Of a stretch of DNA of 64,000 bases, positions 21,384 through 32,587 are shown piece after piece. The notes below the pieces were generated by a model. It saw nothing but the letters and a program-made list of their open reading frames with translations. It made no database searches and was not told the DNA's origin. Every line of letters starts with the position of its first letter. The stretch's first letter is position 1. Origin of the DNA: Spisula solida (lineage: Eukaryota; Mollusca; Bivalvia; Venerida; Mactridae); contig OX365952.1 in the NCBI GenBank assembly GCA_947247005.1, positions 3,680,501 through 3,744,500 on the forward strand, in the 5' to 3' direction. Made by a program: the position numbers and the translations under genes.

Positions 21384-21560
21384 GCAGCGGTTTTTTCTCC
21401 TTATATAACAGAGGCCTGTAAAAGGCCCTTCCCAATTGAAAATTTCTTTAAAATCATGCAGTTTTCCCAAAAATCCAAAGTTATACCTACTTTTTTGTTT
21501 TCCAAAACAGGAAATACACTGTTATTTTCCCCAAAATTTCAAGGCTAAGGCCCAAGTTCC
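21384..21560 (-). repeat. Dispersed repeat, copy inverted to 39056-39235
   Basis: A block with AACAGAGGCCTGT, CATGCAGTTTTCCCAAAAAT and CCAAAGTTATACC appears here. Its reverse complement (CTTTGGATTTTTGGGAAAAC, ACAGGCCTCTGTTATG) appears at 39056-39235. No coding content. Confidence 0.6.
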
Positions 21561-21633
21561 CAAAATGAACCGAAAAAGCCCTACATAGGGTACATTAAAC
21601 CCATCAAGTCCTTGCAATATCGGGTCTAAACAA

Positions 21634-21725
21634 TTTCGTCCCTTTGGTGCAACAATGTTATATCCCATCATACATGTACAGTATATATAGTAAGATACAA
21701 GCTTGTTGCGCAAAAGGGATGAAAA
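21634..21725. repeat. Palindromic hairpin MITE, copy 2
   Basis: TTTCGTCCCTTTGGTGCAAC pairs with GTTGCGCAAAAGGGATGAAA around a TATATATAG centre. It is related to the hairpin at 5911-5989. Confidence 0.65.
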
Positions 21726-21944
21726 ATAGTTTTATAATATTGCTCCCAAAATATGGCCTCGCACATAACTTGAAAAATATTTGCACTACTGTAGTCATCA
21801 AACTTCATAGCAGTACAAGTCTGCATGAATTATGTAGTTTATTAAGATTCGTAGTTTTAGAGTTGTGGCCCTTGAAATGATAAAATTTCACTTGTGTAGT
21901 TCATAACTGTAAAAAGAATATTAGCTATATTAAAACAAGACTGC

Positions 21945-22250
21945 GTTCAATTAACGCTTATGCCCCCTGTGGAAGCCTTGTCCATAAATAAGTCTAAGTC
22001 CAAAATTAGGTCAAGGTGAAGGTCAAAATGGGGTCAGGTGATACAGGCGTGTGGAGAGAGTTCATATACAACATCCATGCAAGTATGAAAGCTTTGTAGC
22101 CAGCCATATTAATGCTAGAAGAAACGGTCAATTTGGGTTAACCAGTACGGACGAACGGACGGACGGACGGACGGACGGACGGATGGACGGACGAACGGAC
22201 AGGTGAATCACTATATGCCTCCTGATCAATCGATACGGGGGCATAAAAAC
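21945..22250 (+). repeat. ATGCCCCC-family repeat with (GGAC)n tract
   Basis: It starts near TTATGCCCCCTGTGG and ends near ATACGGGGGCATAAAA, which are inverted to each other. In between are AGGTCAAGGTGAAGGTCA and a GGAC/GACG microsatellite at about 22148-22205. It is a non-coding interspersed repeat. Confidence 0.6.
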
Positions 22251-22774
22251 TTCATAAGAATATTCATCAGTATGTGTAGTTGAGTGCATAGATAATTTTA
22301 TTCAGATTTGTTCAATTTAAACTGAGTTGTGGCCCTTGAAATGATAAAATTTCTTCAGTATAACTCGTTACTCTAAAAGTATAGGATCTACAGTCGTCAA
22401 CATTTATAGGAATAGCATTCAGTGTATGTAGTTGATATAATAAAGCAATCACCAGAATATTCCATATAGACTTGATAATAAATAATGCAAGCTATCATAA
22501 AGTAGTTCTTTATATGACATGAAGACAATTAGTGCAATGCATCATGGGACATGAACTGATCTGCTGCACAATATTCCGTGATACAGACAGTGAGGCTCTA
22601 GACGACTCTAGACGTGATAATTACTATAACAGTATTACATCAACTTGAATACATCCACTCACAATATACTGTATAGGTGGTAAAGTTAGCGGTGTCGAAA
22701 TATCCGCAAATTTCAAAATTTTCAATTCACAAATTCGCTAATACTAATCATCAAGAGTAAATTCTTTTTCAACA

Positions 22775-22931
22775 TACTTATGCCACAGGTAACAGTTACT
22801 GTATCATTGATAAAGAGTAAAACAATTTTTTTATAAAATTTATGTGATTTAAGGTTCTAAGACAATATCAATTTCATAAAAAAAATATATCTTTTTACTC
22901 TTTATCAATGATATTGTTATCTGTGACTTAT
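22775..22931. repeat. Foldback with ~55-bp arms
   Basis: TCATTGATAAAGAGTAAAA on the left (22804-22822) is mirrored by TTTTACTCTTTATCAATGA on the right. Flanking bases (GCCACAGGTAACAG / TTGTTATCTGTGAC) also pair. The spacer is about 45 bp. Confidence 0.7.
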
Positions 22932-23426
22932 ACTAAGAAATTTTAAAAATTGCTAATAATTCCACACGCTGCTAATCTGAAAATCAACATTTCCTTAACT
23001 TTTTGACCTGCAGAATTATCTATTTTTACAGTAGTCTGCACAATAAATGCAAACCTAGCACTTGTAGGAGTGAATCATGTTTCATATTGATGTGTCTGTT
23101 GTAACTTGAGACATATTATTACAGGGCGCACAAGATACTGTATGTACTGAATATGCACCACTTGTAAGACACTTTGTTTGTTTATTTGGATTAACGATTG
23201 TTAAGTTGTGTAAGGTGATCGTATCACCCAACCAGTTTTCCTGGGCTGTATCCCATCCAGTATTAACTTACCCTTTCACAAGGAACCAGCAACTAATCTG
23301 ATACATGCAAAATTTTCAGGGCATATTTTTCTCAGAGATGAAAGACTGACCAGCAATATATCCCCACAATTCTAAGATGGGTAGGGGTGGGTAGTTGTGA
23401 AATTAATGCCCTTATCTCATACATAC

Positions 23427-23619
23427 CAAATTTTCTGGCATATTTTTCTCTGAGATGAGATATCTTGTAGCCCAATGTGAGTCGACCAGGTACCAGTTCT
23501 CATCTATATATACAGCATTCCAACTGTGATTGTATTCTGTGCCCTTAAACTTGTCCCCTGGTCTGTAGTCTAAACCTTTAGCAAATCCAGTCAATACAGT
23601 GCAATAGAGACCAGCAAAT
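23427..23619 (-). CDS. KY: KY-like exon 4 (His/Asp of the fold)
   Basis: 193 nt, acceptor GTTTACAG, donor TTTG|GTATGT, leaving in phase 0. Residues 124-188 include FAGLYCTVLTGFAKGLDYRP, then His155 in NHSWNAVYI and Asp170 in WYLVDSHWA. These match the second and third members of the Cys-His-Asp triad of the transglutaminase/KY fold. The spacing is normal for the family. Confidence 0.9.
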
Positions 23620-24426
23620 CTGTAAACGTACATAACATATACTGTAAAATCATAATTTTTCGAGGGAGTTAAATTTTCATTGATTTCGTTGTTGCACTTG
23701 TCCACGAAATCTAATCTCCACAACTAATTAGCCTCTCAAATATACGACGTTGGTTTATCCTTTCATGTTTTGTAATCAACAAGTTTACGAGCCAAAGAAA
23801 TGCATTTTTATCAAAATCCATGAAATTTAATACCCACAAAAATATGTAATTTTACCGTAGGAACCATTTAATTACCATGTAATCATCTTGTTTTTATTCG
23901 TTTCATGTCATTTCTCAACAATTATTCAGTGGTAAACAGGTTAACCTGTGCTAAATCTACCCTGTCAACAGGAACAAGCAACTTTTCCACAAATGCATGG
24001 GAGGAATCTTCAAAAATTGCCATTTTATATAGAGCTCTATAGGGAAAATAAAGATAGCACACTTTTTGGTACACTCAAAAACCTGAAAATCAGGCATGTC
24101 TGAAAACTTTTACCAATGCAAATGGAGGAAAATTTACGTAACCTCATCATGACTAACTTTTATGTATGGATTATGGAAGACCTCATTCCTGTACTGATTT
24201 TTGCCAACAATTTTGTTATTTCGCAGTCAATTTTAGACCTTTTTCTGGTGTTTTGACGTTTTCAAAACGAAAATTTCAATTCCTGACAATTATTCGAATT
24301 TCCATGAGTTTTCCAGGACAAAATTTACCAAAGTTCTTTTCCATCAATTTTCCAGACTATGGGGACATTTTCAATAAATTTTCCAAGTCTATATAAAATC
24401 ATAAACCCTGACTTTATCCTCCTTAC

Positions 24427-24567
24427 CCGCAGAGAGTTTCAAAGATTCTAGCGTAAGTTCCTTTCTTATTTTTGAATGATGTAAGCACTTCCTCTGGGGA
24501 CCCTTTTTGTACGTTCTGGAAGTCAATGTTGTACATATTCTTGGATGTCATCCATCGAAATATGGCC
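24427..24567 (-). CDS. KY: KY-like exon 3 (expected catalytic-Cys region)
   Basis: 141 nt, acceptor TTTTCAG, donor GCGG|GTAAGG. It encodes residues 78-123 (AIFRWMTSKNMYNIDFQN ... KKGTYARIFETLC). In active transglutaminase-fold members a Cys lies three residues before the conserved Tyr of a C-x-G-Y motif. Here Tyr115 is preceded by K112-G113-T114, so the nucleophile position is Lys by eye alignment. The nearest cysteines are Cys123 and Cys130. This suggests a non-catalytic paralogue. Confidence 0.85.
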
Positions 24568-25164
24568 CTGAAAATATATAGCATTATTGATAACTTAATA
24601 TTCTAACTTGTATTGGACCATGTGTATTGACATTTATAACTGACAAAATACAACATTGGTAAACTCATGATTCAAGGGTTAAAATATATACATTGTACTA
24701 TAATATATTGATCAACTTTTGAAATATTCAGACTTGTATTGGAACATGTCTATCGATAGCTATGACATGAATATTTATAACTGACAAAATACAACATCGG
24801 TAAACTCATGTTCTGAAGGAAACAAAGTTCAATGACTCATGAATGTAACAACTGTTACGATGGCAACTAATGCCATAACAGCAACTCATGTAACAGTCGG
24901 CAATATTTGTAAAAGCTGACCACACATGTAACATTGAAAGCATATTTTCTACAGAAATTTTGTGGTTTGATTACAAGCCAATAAAGTACCTAATATTTTC
25001 TGTAAATGAAAAGACTGGAGAAGAACAGACCTTCAAGAGTACCAACATTCAGAGAACAGCATTTTCAAATCTTTGTACATTTATACTAATTTATTTCAGG
25101 TCAATTGTGAAACAAAATTTTTCAACTTATATTTATCACTATCGACACAACATTCTTGATGTTA

Positions 25165-25340
25165 TCTAACGCCACGAGGGTATGAGTGAAGATCAGCCAG
25201 TTTCCTTTATTTACTGAACATCTAGCAAGGGAATTACTGGTACCATTTTTACTTCGTCTTTGGTATGACACGTCCAGGGATGGAACCCGAGACCTCCCGA
25301 CCTCGAAGCGGATGCTCAGCCACTAGGCTATCAAGGAGGC
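25165..25340 (-). mobile_element. tRNA-derived SINE
   Basis: On the minus strand a tRNA-like head starts GCCTCCTTGATAGCCTAGTG. It contains an A-box (TAGCCTAGTGG) and a B-box (GGTTCCATCC), as for RNA polymerase III promoters. The body (GGTACCAGTAATTCCCTTGC, TTAGATAAC at the end) resembles widespread bivalve SINEs. The anticodon stem is not a clean tRNA, so I do not call a tRNA gene. Confidence 0.7.
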
Positions 25341-26162
25341 GGTTCTTTCAATCTTTGTTCGAACCAATGGATTCCAATCACCATTAGTTACAGAACTTTG
25401 TAACCAAATGATACCAACGGCTCTTTAAACTATGTTTTGGCTCGACCCTTTTACCCATGTATAAAAAATGTATTTATGTATTATATATTTGTACGACAGT
25501 AATTGTATACAATGTATTTTATTTGGGTAATAGAATACATGTATGTTTAAACTAATGGTAATTTTATCAATCAAAGAGGAACAACTCTAGCATCCATAGG
25601 TTATCAGCTGTACAAAGGGAGGCAACTAACTTGTTTAAGGAAGAGAACAGAATGTGACACAAAGTTTAACATACTCGATAAAGGCACGTGCATTGGGGAA
25701 ATGATAAACAAAATATGTGAAAGTTTTTATGACATGAAAGGGGCATATTTGTGAAATATGCATAAAATTTTATGAGATGAAAAACACTTAACTGCTTCAG
25801 TAAATATAATAGTGCAATAAATGATGTCAAGCTTAAAGAAGCATACATTTAGATGGGTATAACAACATGTCAAGGTTGCTGATTTCCTAGCCGGGAGAGT
25901 AAAACTTTTAACCATTGTATACATAATGTGGTATAACACTATTCAACCATTGTATAATGAGGACAAAAATATATTTTGTAAACATCACAGCATATTGAAA
26001 ATAATGTCTAGCATTAATTATAATCCACCCTGCCTTAGGAAGCCAGTCAAGAGATGAATCAAGTTGGACTTCTTAAACAGGTGAATGTTTATTACTGGTA
26101 TACTTCAGTTTAAAAACTGACTATTCATGTATTTATCTTGGCTTCTAATGACAGGTGACTGC

Positions 26163-26392
26163 TTAATTTAGGTAGTTTAGACTTATTTCCACACCTCATT
26201 CCTGATGGTATCAATCACCACAAATGTATGATCCCTTAAGGTAGTTTCTACTGAATTTGACACCTCATTTCTGATTGTATCCATTGCCAAGAGGGTATCA
26301 GCGTTTAATTCAGGTTGTTTCTACTCATTTTGACACCTTATTTCTGATGGTATCCATTGCCACAAGGGTATGAACGTTTAATTCAGGTGTCT
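26163..26392 (+). repeat. Three-copy tandem repeat, ~75-80-bp unit
   Basis: Each unit contains GACACCTCATTTCTGATGGT, ATCCATTGCCA and AGGGTATGA, with a TTTAATTCAGG end in the last two. It lies just before the LINE in intron 2. Confidence 0.7.
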
Positions 26393-26543
26393 GTTATCAC
26401 GGTATATTAACTGTATATCGATTTATCAAATAACTTCCATCACAGTAGGGAAAGAGTCATCATCAAGCCTATAAGTGGATATAGATTAACTTATCACCCA
26501 GTAAAATATTTCAATATCTGAAGTGCTTGCGTGGGCAAAATTG

Positions 26544-26557
26544 AACATTCAAATGTT
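26544..26557. repeat. LINE target-site duplication, 3' side
   Basis: AACATTCAAATGTT, identical to 33932-33945. The adjoining minus-strand end of the element is A-rich (GAAAATAAAAAATG). Confidence 0.95.
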
Positions 26558-26861
26558 CGTTTTTAACATTTTTTATTTTCATAAGACATATTATACAATG
26601 TACAGCTATACACAATACAAAATGTACAAACAATTTTGTCAAAATAAATGTGAAACTCTTTATGATATTATTCATTAATTATAATTATATGTCATTATGA
26701 TTTTTGTAGTATATATAGGGGAGGGAAAAGAGTTATGAGGACAGTCGCTTAGAAGAGAGGTTATGATTGTAGAGAGTAAGAAAGGAAAGTAAGAGAAAGA
26801 TAATAGGAAATGGTTACGGGTTCGGGGAATTTACACATTATCACTATTTGAGTTATGCAAA

Positions 26862-29800
26862 TTATGAAAACTTCTGCCATTTTCTGTTACAGATTTGGAG
26901 TTTGTTTTTGAATAGTGCGATTGTTTGTTCCAGTTTTTTTCGATAGTTAATGTATTCTTTAAATGACTGAATTGTCGGAGTGTGTTTATTGCATTTACAT
27001 TTAAATATGAAATATTTTGCAAGCAGTATAATATAGTTGGTAATAAGCCCATCTACTTCTGTATTCTTTATAATGTTGCAAACTGAAATATTTTGAAATG
27101 TGATATTTAAGTCTTTTGAAAGTTTTTGTACTAGATATGACCTAACTTCAGCCCAAAAACTTTGTACAATATGGCATTCCCAGAACATATGGTATATAGA
27201 GTCTGGTTGTCTATTGCAAAAATCACATAAGCTTGACTGGGTTATATGACACTTGTGTAAAAAAGAGTTGTCAGGTATTATATTCATGAGGTATTTATAC
27301 TGAAATTCTCTAAGTTTAGTGTCTATTGTAATAATATTCGTTTGTTGGAAAATTTTTACCCATTCTGTGTCTTCTATGGTGAACCTGAGATTCCATTTTC
27401 GTTTGTATTTTGGTTCTGTTGGTAGTTTAGTCTTGATTAGTGAATTATATGCAATCTTACTTAATTTGGTTTTTCCATTTAGTCTATCGATTATGTAGTT
27501 TGGTGGGTTGTACGTTATAATTTCGTTTTGTATTTGTGTCTTCCATTCTTTCGGTATGTTTTTAATGAGGGTATAGTATTTCAAGTAATCACCATTAGGG
27601 ATATCATATAGAAATTTCATCTGCTCGAAGCTGTGAAATATTTTGTGTCTAAAGTCAAATATATGTTCTACATACTGGATTCCTTTACTGAACCATGTGT
27701 TATAGTAAAATAACTCATTTTTATTTATATGTTTTATACTTGAATTATTCCAGATGATTTGTTTGGATGTTTGGATTTCAGTGTTTAGGGTGTTGACCTT
27801 AGACCATGAGATTAATATATCCTTTAAAAATTTTGAATTTATATTGAGACTTTTACAGTCTTTTTCAGTAATATAACATTTAAATAGTAGTAATCCTCCA
27901 TATTTTTCTAATTCGGTCTTGTAATGAAAACTCCAGTTGGCATTTGAATTAAAAATTCTTTTTATCCAGCTTATATTTAATGAATCTAGAAAACATTCCA
28001 TGTCTATCATTTTTAGACCCCCGTCTTTGTTTTCTTGAATTATTTGTTTACGTGATATTTTATCAGGTTTTGAATTCCACAAGAAATCAAAGAAAATTGT
28101 ATTGATCAATTTTATAAAATGTGCTGGTGGGTTTTGTAACACAGTAAGGGGGTAAATAAGCTTTGGAAGAACAAATGTTTTTAGAACTGTTATTTTTCCA
28201 ATGAGTGTTAAGTTCCATTTTTTCCATTGTTTTAGGACATTTTTACATTCTATTATCTTATTTGCTACATTTAGATCGTACATTGAAGATAACTTATTAC
28301 TGAAGGTAATTCCTAGCGTAGTTGCCTCCGACGAAGTCCATGCAAATTCGTTATCAAAGACAATATCTGTATTTTTTAGACTTCCAATGCGCATGACTGA
28401 GCATTTGTTTCTATTGAGTTTAAGCCCAGATGTTTTACCAAAATCGTCAAGGGTTTTTATAAGATTTTCAAAAGACGTTCGATTTCCTTTAAGTAGAAAG
28501 CTAGCATCGTCTGCAAAAAGAGTTTGTTTTGTACTGTTATTGTTTAAATTAATACCTTCTATAGCATCGTTGTTTTCTATAGAAATAGATAAAAACTCGA
28601 TACATAGAATAAAAAGATACGGTGATAGAGGACATCCTTGCCGTACACCACTCTTAATGTTAAAAAAATCAGAAAAATGACCATTATTAGTTATACAGCC
28701 CTTCGCATTTTCATAAAAAACTTCAACCCATTGTATGAGCGAGTCACTAAAATTTAGTTCTTTTAAACATTTATACATGAATTCATGATTTAAACTATCA
28801 AATGCTTTTTGGAAATCAGAAAAAAATATGAGACCTGGTTCATCGTTAAGTTGCATTTTTTCTATTGTTTCAATAATTGTTCTCACATTCTCTCCTATAT
28901 ATCTTCCCTTGATGAACCCAGTTTGGTTTTCGTTAACTATACTATCTACAACCTTTTTTATTCTATTAGCAATGACTTTTGAGGCAATTTTATAATCGAC
29001 ATTTAATAGTGATATTGGTCTCCAATTATTAATTGACAAAGGATCTTTATTCTTTTTTGGTATTAATGTTATGATACTCTGGGTTTGAAGTTCTGTTAAC
29101 TTCCCTATGTCGTAAGAGTAATTTAGTGAGTTAACTAGGAATGTTTTAATATCGTTCCAAAATATCTTGTAGAATTCGACAGATAACCCGTCTGAACCAG
29201 GGCTTTTGTTATTATTCATTTCTCTTAGTGCGATGGAACATTCATATTCTGAAATAATTCCACTAGTGAGTGTTTTATTATCTTCTGATAGGGTATTGTG
29301 TCCATTTGAGAAAAAAGTATTATTGTGGGTTAGACTTTCGTTAATTTTATATAAATCAGCATAAAAGTTTTTACAGTATGATAAAATATCATTGCTGTTT
29401 GTAACTATCGTGTCGTTGTCAGTTTTCAGTTGGTGCATGGTTTTACTTTCAGCTCTTTTGCGTTCAAGATTTGCAAAATATTTAGTATTTTTTTCCGCCC
29501 CTTCAATCCATTCGGCACGTGATCTTAAAATAATGCCTTTAATCTTTTCTTCAGTTATATCGTTTAATGTTTTTTGTTGGTTAAGTAGTTCGTTATGCAG
29601 ATTTTCATTACTTGGTTCGGAGCAGATTTCACGTTCTAATCTTTCAATATTTTGTTGTATTTTTAATTCATTTTCTTTGTTCATTTTTTGTAATTTACTT
29701 GAATATCTAATGGCTTCGTTCCGGACTGTGCCTTTAACTAGTTCCCATAAAGTATTTGGGTTTGAATCCTTATTTATATTGGCTGTTTCATTAATTGCCT

Positions 29801-30596
29801 GTTTGACTTTTGTTTGGAAATCTGTATTTAACAGTATTGAGTTATTTATTTTGAAGAATCCTCGTCCACGTTCTGTTGACGCAAGTTCAAGAACAAATGT
29901 AACAACGGAGTGGTCGGATTTAAAGCCCATTTTAATATAACAATCCTTCGCATGGTTTAAGATGTTGGACGATACTAAAAAATAATCTAGTCTACAATAT
30001 ATTGGTGGTTTATGATTAGATTGCCATGTAAATTGTTTCGAATTGGGATGTTTTAGTCTCCAAATATCGTATATATCATTATTTAACATGATCTCTTGAA
30101 TTCTTTTGGAACATTTCCTGTGTGTGGTTTTGTTACCGTTTAGTTTGTCAATATTTACATCAATTATTGTGTTGAAGTCACCACCGATTACGAATGTTTC
30201 ATCACTATTATCTATAAGTATGTTTTCTAAAATATTTAATAGTTCCTCGTCGTCTTTATTAGGTCCATATATGTTCACTAAAAGTAAGGTTTTACCGTCG
30301 ATCTCGATATTTAATGATTGGAGGCGGCCTTGTTTGTATTCTTGATAGGACTTAAGTGTAAAGTTGACATTTTCGTTTATGAATATACCTATCCCGGCGC
30401 TATTTGACTGGTTACCACTAAGGAATATATCACCTTTCCATTCCCTTTTCCATTCATCATAATTATTTGGTGTACAATGTATTTCTTGTAAAAAGCTAAT
30501 TGAATATTTATTCAGTTTTAACCATTCAAACAATTCGACTCTTTTTGTTTTTGATGCTATCCCCTTGACGTTAAATGTACAAAACTTTAGACTCAT
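26862..30596 (-). CDS. LINE ORF2: endonuclease-reverse transcriptase
   Basis: 1244 codons, uninterrupted. Residues 1 to ~235: exonuclease-endonuclease-phosphatase fold (CTFNVKGIA, LQEIHC, GGDFNTI, SDHSVVTF), which nicks the target DNA. RT domain about residues 500-760: NWRPISLLNVDYKIASKVIA, ENQTGFIKGRYI, FSDFQKAFDSLNH, SGVRQGCPLSPYLF and the active site FADDASFLL near 692. Near 1123 there is a C-terminal zinc-finger-like CDFC...H...C (SLCDFCNRQPDSIYHMFWEC). Together these carry out target-primed reverse transcription. The start is the first ATG (MSLKFCTFNVKG), right before the endonuclease fold, so nothing is missing at the N-terminus. Frames on the opposite strand over this gene are shadows. 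Confidence 0.95.
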   Translation of the reverse strand: MSLKFCTFNVKGIASKTKRVELFEWLKLNKYSISFLQEIHCTPNNYDEWKREWKGDIFLSGNQSNSAGIGIFINENVNFTLKSYQEYKQGRLQSLNIEIDGKTLLLVNIYGPNKDDEELLNILENILIDNSDETFVIGGDFNTIIDVNIDKLNGNKTTHRKCSKRIQEIMLNNDIYDIWRLKHPNSKQFTWQSNHKPPIYCRLDYFLVSSNILNHAKDCYIKMGFKSDHSVVTFVLELASTERGRGFFKINNSILLNTDFQTKVKQAINETANINKDSNPNTLWELVKGTVRNEAIRYSSKLQKMNKENELKIQQNIERLEREICSEPSNENLHNELLNQQKTLNDITEEKIKGIILRSRAEWIEGAEKNTKYFANLERKRAESKTMHQLKTDNDTIVTNSNDILSYCKNFYADLYKINESLTHNNTFFSNGHNTLSEDNKTLTSGIISEYECSIALREMNNNKSPGSDGLSVEFYKIFWNDIKTFLVNSLNYSYDIGKLTELQTQSIITLIPKKNKDPLSINNWRPISLLNVDYKIASKVIANRIKKVVDSIVNENQTGFIKGRYIGENVRTIIETIEKMQLNDEPGLIFFSDFQKAFDSLNHEFMYKCLKELNFSDSLIQWVEVFYENAKGCITNNGHFSDFFNIKSGVRQGCPLSPYLFILCIEFLSISIENNDAIEGINLNNNSTKQTLFADDASFLLKGNRTSFENLIKTLDDFGKTSGLKLNRNKCSVMRIGSLKNTDIVFDNEFAWTSSEATTLGITFSNKLSSMYDLNVANKIIECKNVLKQWKKWNLTLIGKITVLKTFVLPKLIYPLTVLQNPPAHFIKLINTIFFDFLWNSKPDKISRKQIIQENKDGGLKMIDMECFLDSLNISWIKRIFNSNANWSFHYKTELEKYGGLLLFKCYITEKDCKSLNINSKFLKDILISWSKVNTLNTEIQTSKQIIWNNSSIKHINKNELFYYNTWFSKGIQYVEHIFDFRHKIFHSFEQMKFLYDIPNGDYLKYYTLIKNIPKEWKTQIQNEIITYNPPNYIIDRLNGKTKLSKIAYNSLIKTKLPTEPKYKRKWNLRFTIEDTEWVKIFQQTNIITIDTKLREFQYKYLMNIIPDNSFLHKCHITQSSLCDFCNRQPDSIYHMFWECHIVQSFWAEVRSYLVQKLSKDLNITFQNISVCNIIKNTEVDGLITNYIILLAKYFIFKCKCNKHTPTIQSFKEYINYRKKLEQTIALFKNKLQICNRKWQKFS

Positions 30597-32587
30597 TATT
30601 TATTAGACATGTATATACGTGTACATGTTATTTGAAAAATGTAATACATTGATGCGCATATATGGACATTATTTGATTTGTGCATTTTTAGATAATCCCC
30701 GAATGGTAAGACAAAGGCAATAGAAGAGAGAAAGGGAGAAAGGGAGCTTAAGACAGTAGAAGATGATATACATATATATATATATATACTGTTATATAAA
30801 GTATGACAGTGTGTATCAAACAGAAACACACAACGATGCAAATAAACCTGATTGTAACTAGTTACTATCTAACGATGCATTTAAAAGATTACTTAGGAGA
30901 GAAAAAACATTCAACATGATAAGATGACATAATGTTAGTGAGCTATTCCAAATATATTATAAATGATCTTTGTTACAAGTATTTGTTGACATGTAAAAAG
31001 TGCATACTACAATGGAACGGTCCGAAAGAAATGGTATATCAGTTTGAAATAGCGTTAAGTACACTACAATATTGTTGTACACTTATATTTTTAACCATGA
31101 GAACACGTACAGTAGTGTATACCCATTCAGCAATAATTCCATCTAAAAGTATAAAAGTAGAAAAACAGTGCTTAGAACATATGCATTGTAGACCCTTCAT
31201 AACATAACGGTACCAGACCAACATTTGCCTAATCTGTCTCAGCATGGTAGGTATTTTAATATTAGTGTGCTATATAATCCTATCAATTGTTACAGATGCT
31301 ATATTGTATAAAAACTAGCCTATGGATAGCTTATACAGCATATACAACATTCAAGCATAACATACAATTAGTTTTCTAGCATAGATGAAATGGAGCAGTT
31401 CACTAAACAAGAATAGCAATGTACATGTTACATGTAACTCAACAATAAACAAGAAAGAGCATATATGCAATGAACCAGTTATATATCATGCAAAGGATAT
31501 TAAGTACGGCATACAGACGCGCACACTTACAAACACACACACTCTTACCCGCACGTTCTTAAAGCCAAAAACAAAATAAACTGGCTTCACATACGCGGGT
31601 AATACACAAATCCGTATACACATTCGCACATACGTGCATCCATGATTTACTCTTGTTTGTTTAGCAACTTCCACCACCAGATGATACCTATGCACGAAAC
31701 GAAACTGCTAGGTAACCAAAGATGGAAATTGCTAGTTTGTAATTTACAATACTTATCTCTTACCGAAAATAATAAAATAGCTACTAATGTTTCTTAACTA
31801 AATATATAGACGGAAAGAAGTAAGTATATTTTTTGTAATAATCGCAAACATCTTGTCCAATGTGCATTGTATAAACAAATCCGTGAGTTACCAACATGGT
31901 TGAAGTCAGCTCATGATTAAATACATACATAAGAGGAGTTATGAGAAGAAACAAATTAATTGTTCATTAAGACAAGACAATTGTAAATGCAGTTACATGT
32001 TATACGCATGATATATACACATACGCGTGCTTTCTTGTACACATACATGTACGCTTGCATTCACCGCTTACACACATACACGTGCATACTTTCCTCGACG
32101 ACATGATATCGATGTACACTTCGCAGGCAAACACTATGGATACGCGCACACCGACAGGCAGAGTTGCCACATACATACTTAAATATATCAGATAGTACAA
32201 AATATCAATAACCGTACACGGTAATGTATACATTGTATGACTCTTGATTTACAACTTGGATTCAAATGTACATATGCATTTTTCCTACATTTAAGCTGTT
32301 ATAAATTACCAGTAGTAGGCGAGGTATGTCACATTATCTCAGTGGCATATGGGCATTTAATTTATGTTTGATGAGCAATGATATTTATTTCACATCTTTG
32401 GTCACCAGGTCATAATATGTGACAAGTGTATCAATACATTATTCGCTAATGATACATTTAATGTATATAATAACGGTAAAAATTTTACAAATTGGGTGCT
32501 ATTCAATTCATGCTCGGTTGGTTACAAGCATTACCGTCTATAATACACTTCACAGAAAAAGTTTCGTTTCATTATTATTCAGTTTGT
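30597..32587 (-). other. LINE inter-ORF region (2.0 kb)
   Basis: No coding frame or domain was recognised between ORF1 and ORF2. It is AT-rich, with a TATATATA run near 30769-30787 and CACATAC/TACGTG-type simple repeats around 31510-31640 and 32010-32110. I found no clear inverted termini or duplications that would mark a later insertion. It is part of the LINE as bounded by the target duplications. Confidence 0.6.

Noticed and set aside
25265..25340. Functional tRNA gene
   Set aside because: A- and B-boxes are present but stems do not form a proper cloverleaf and a SINE body follows.
28201..29940. Open frames on the plus strand (28201-28680, 29392-29940)
   Set aside because: They lie antisense to LINE ORF2 and have Ser/Leu/Phe-rich compositions typical of shadow frames; no domain recognised.
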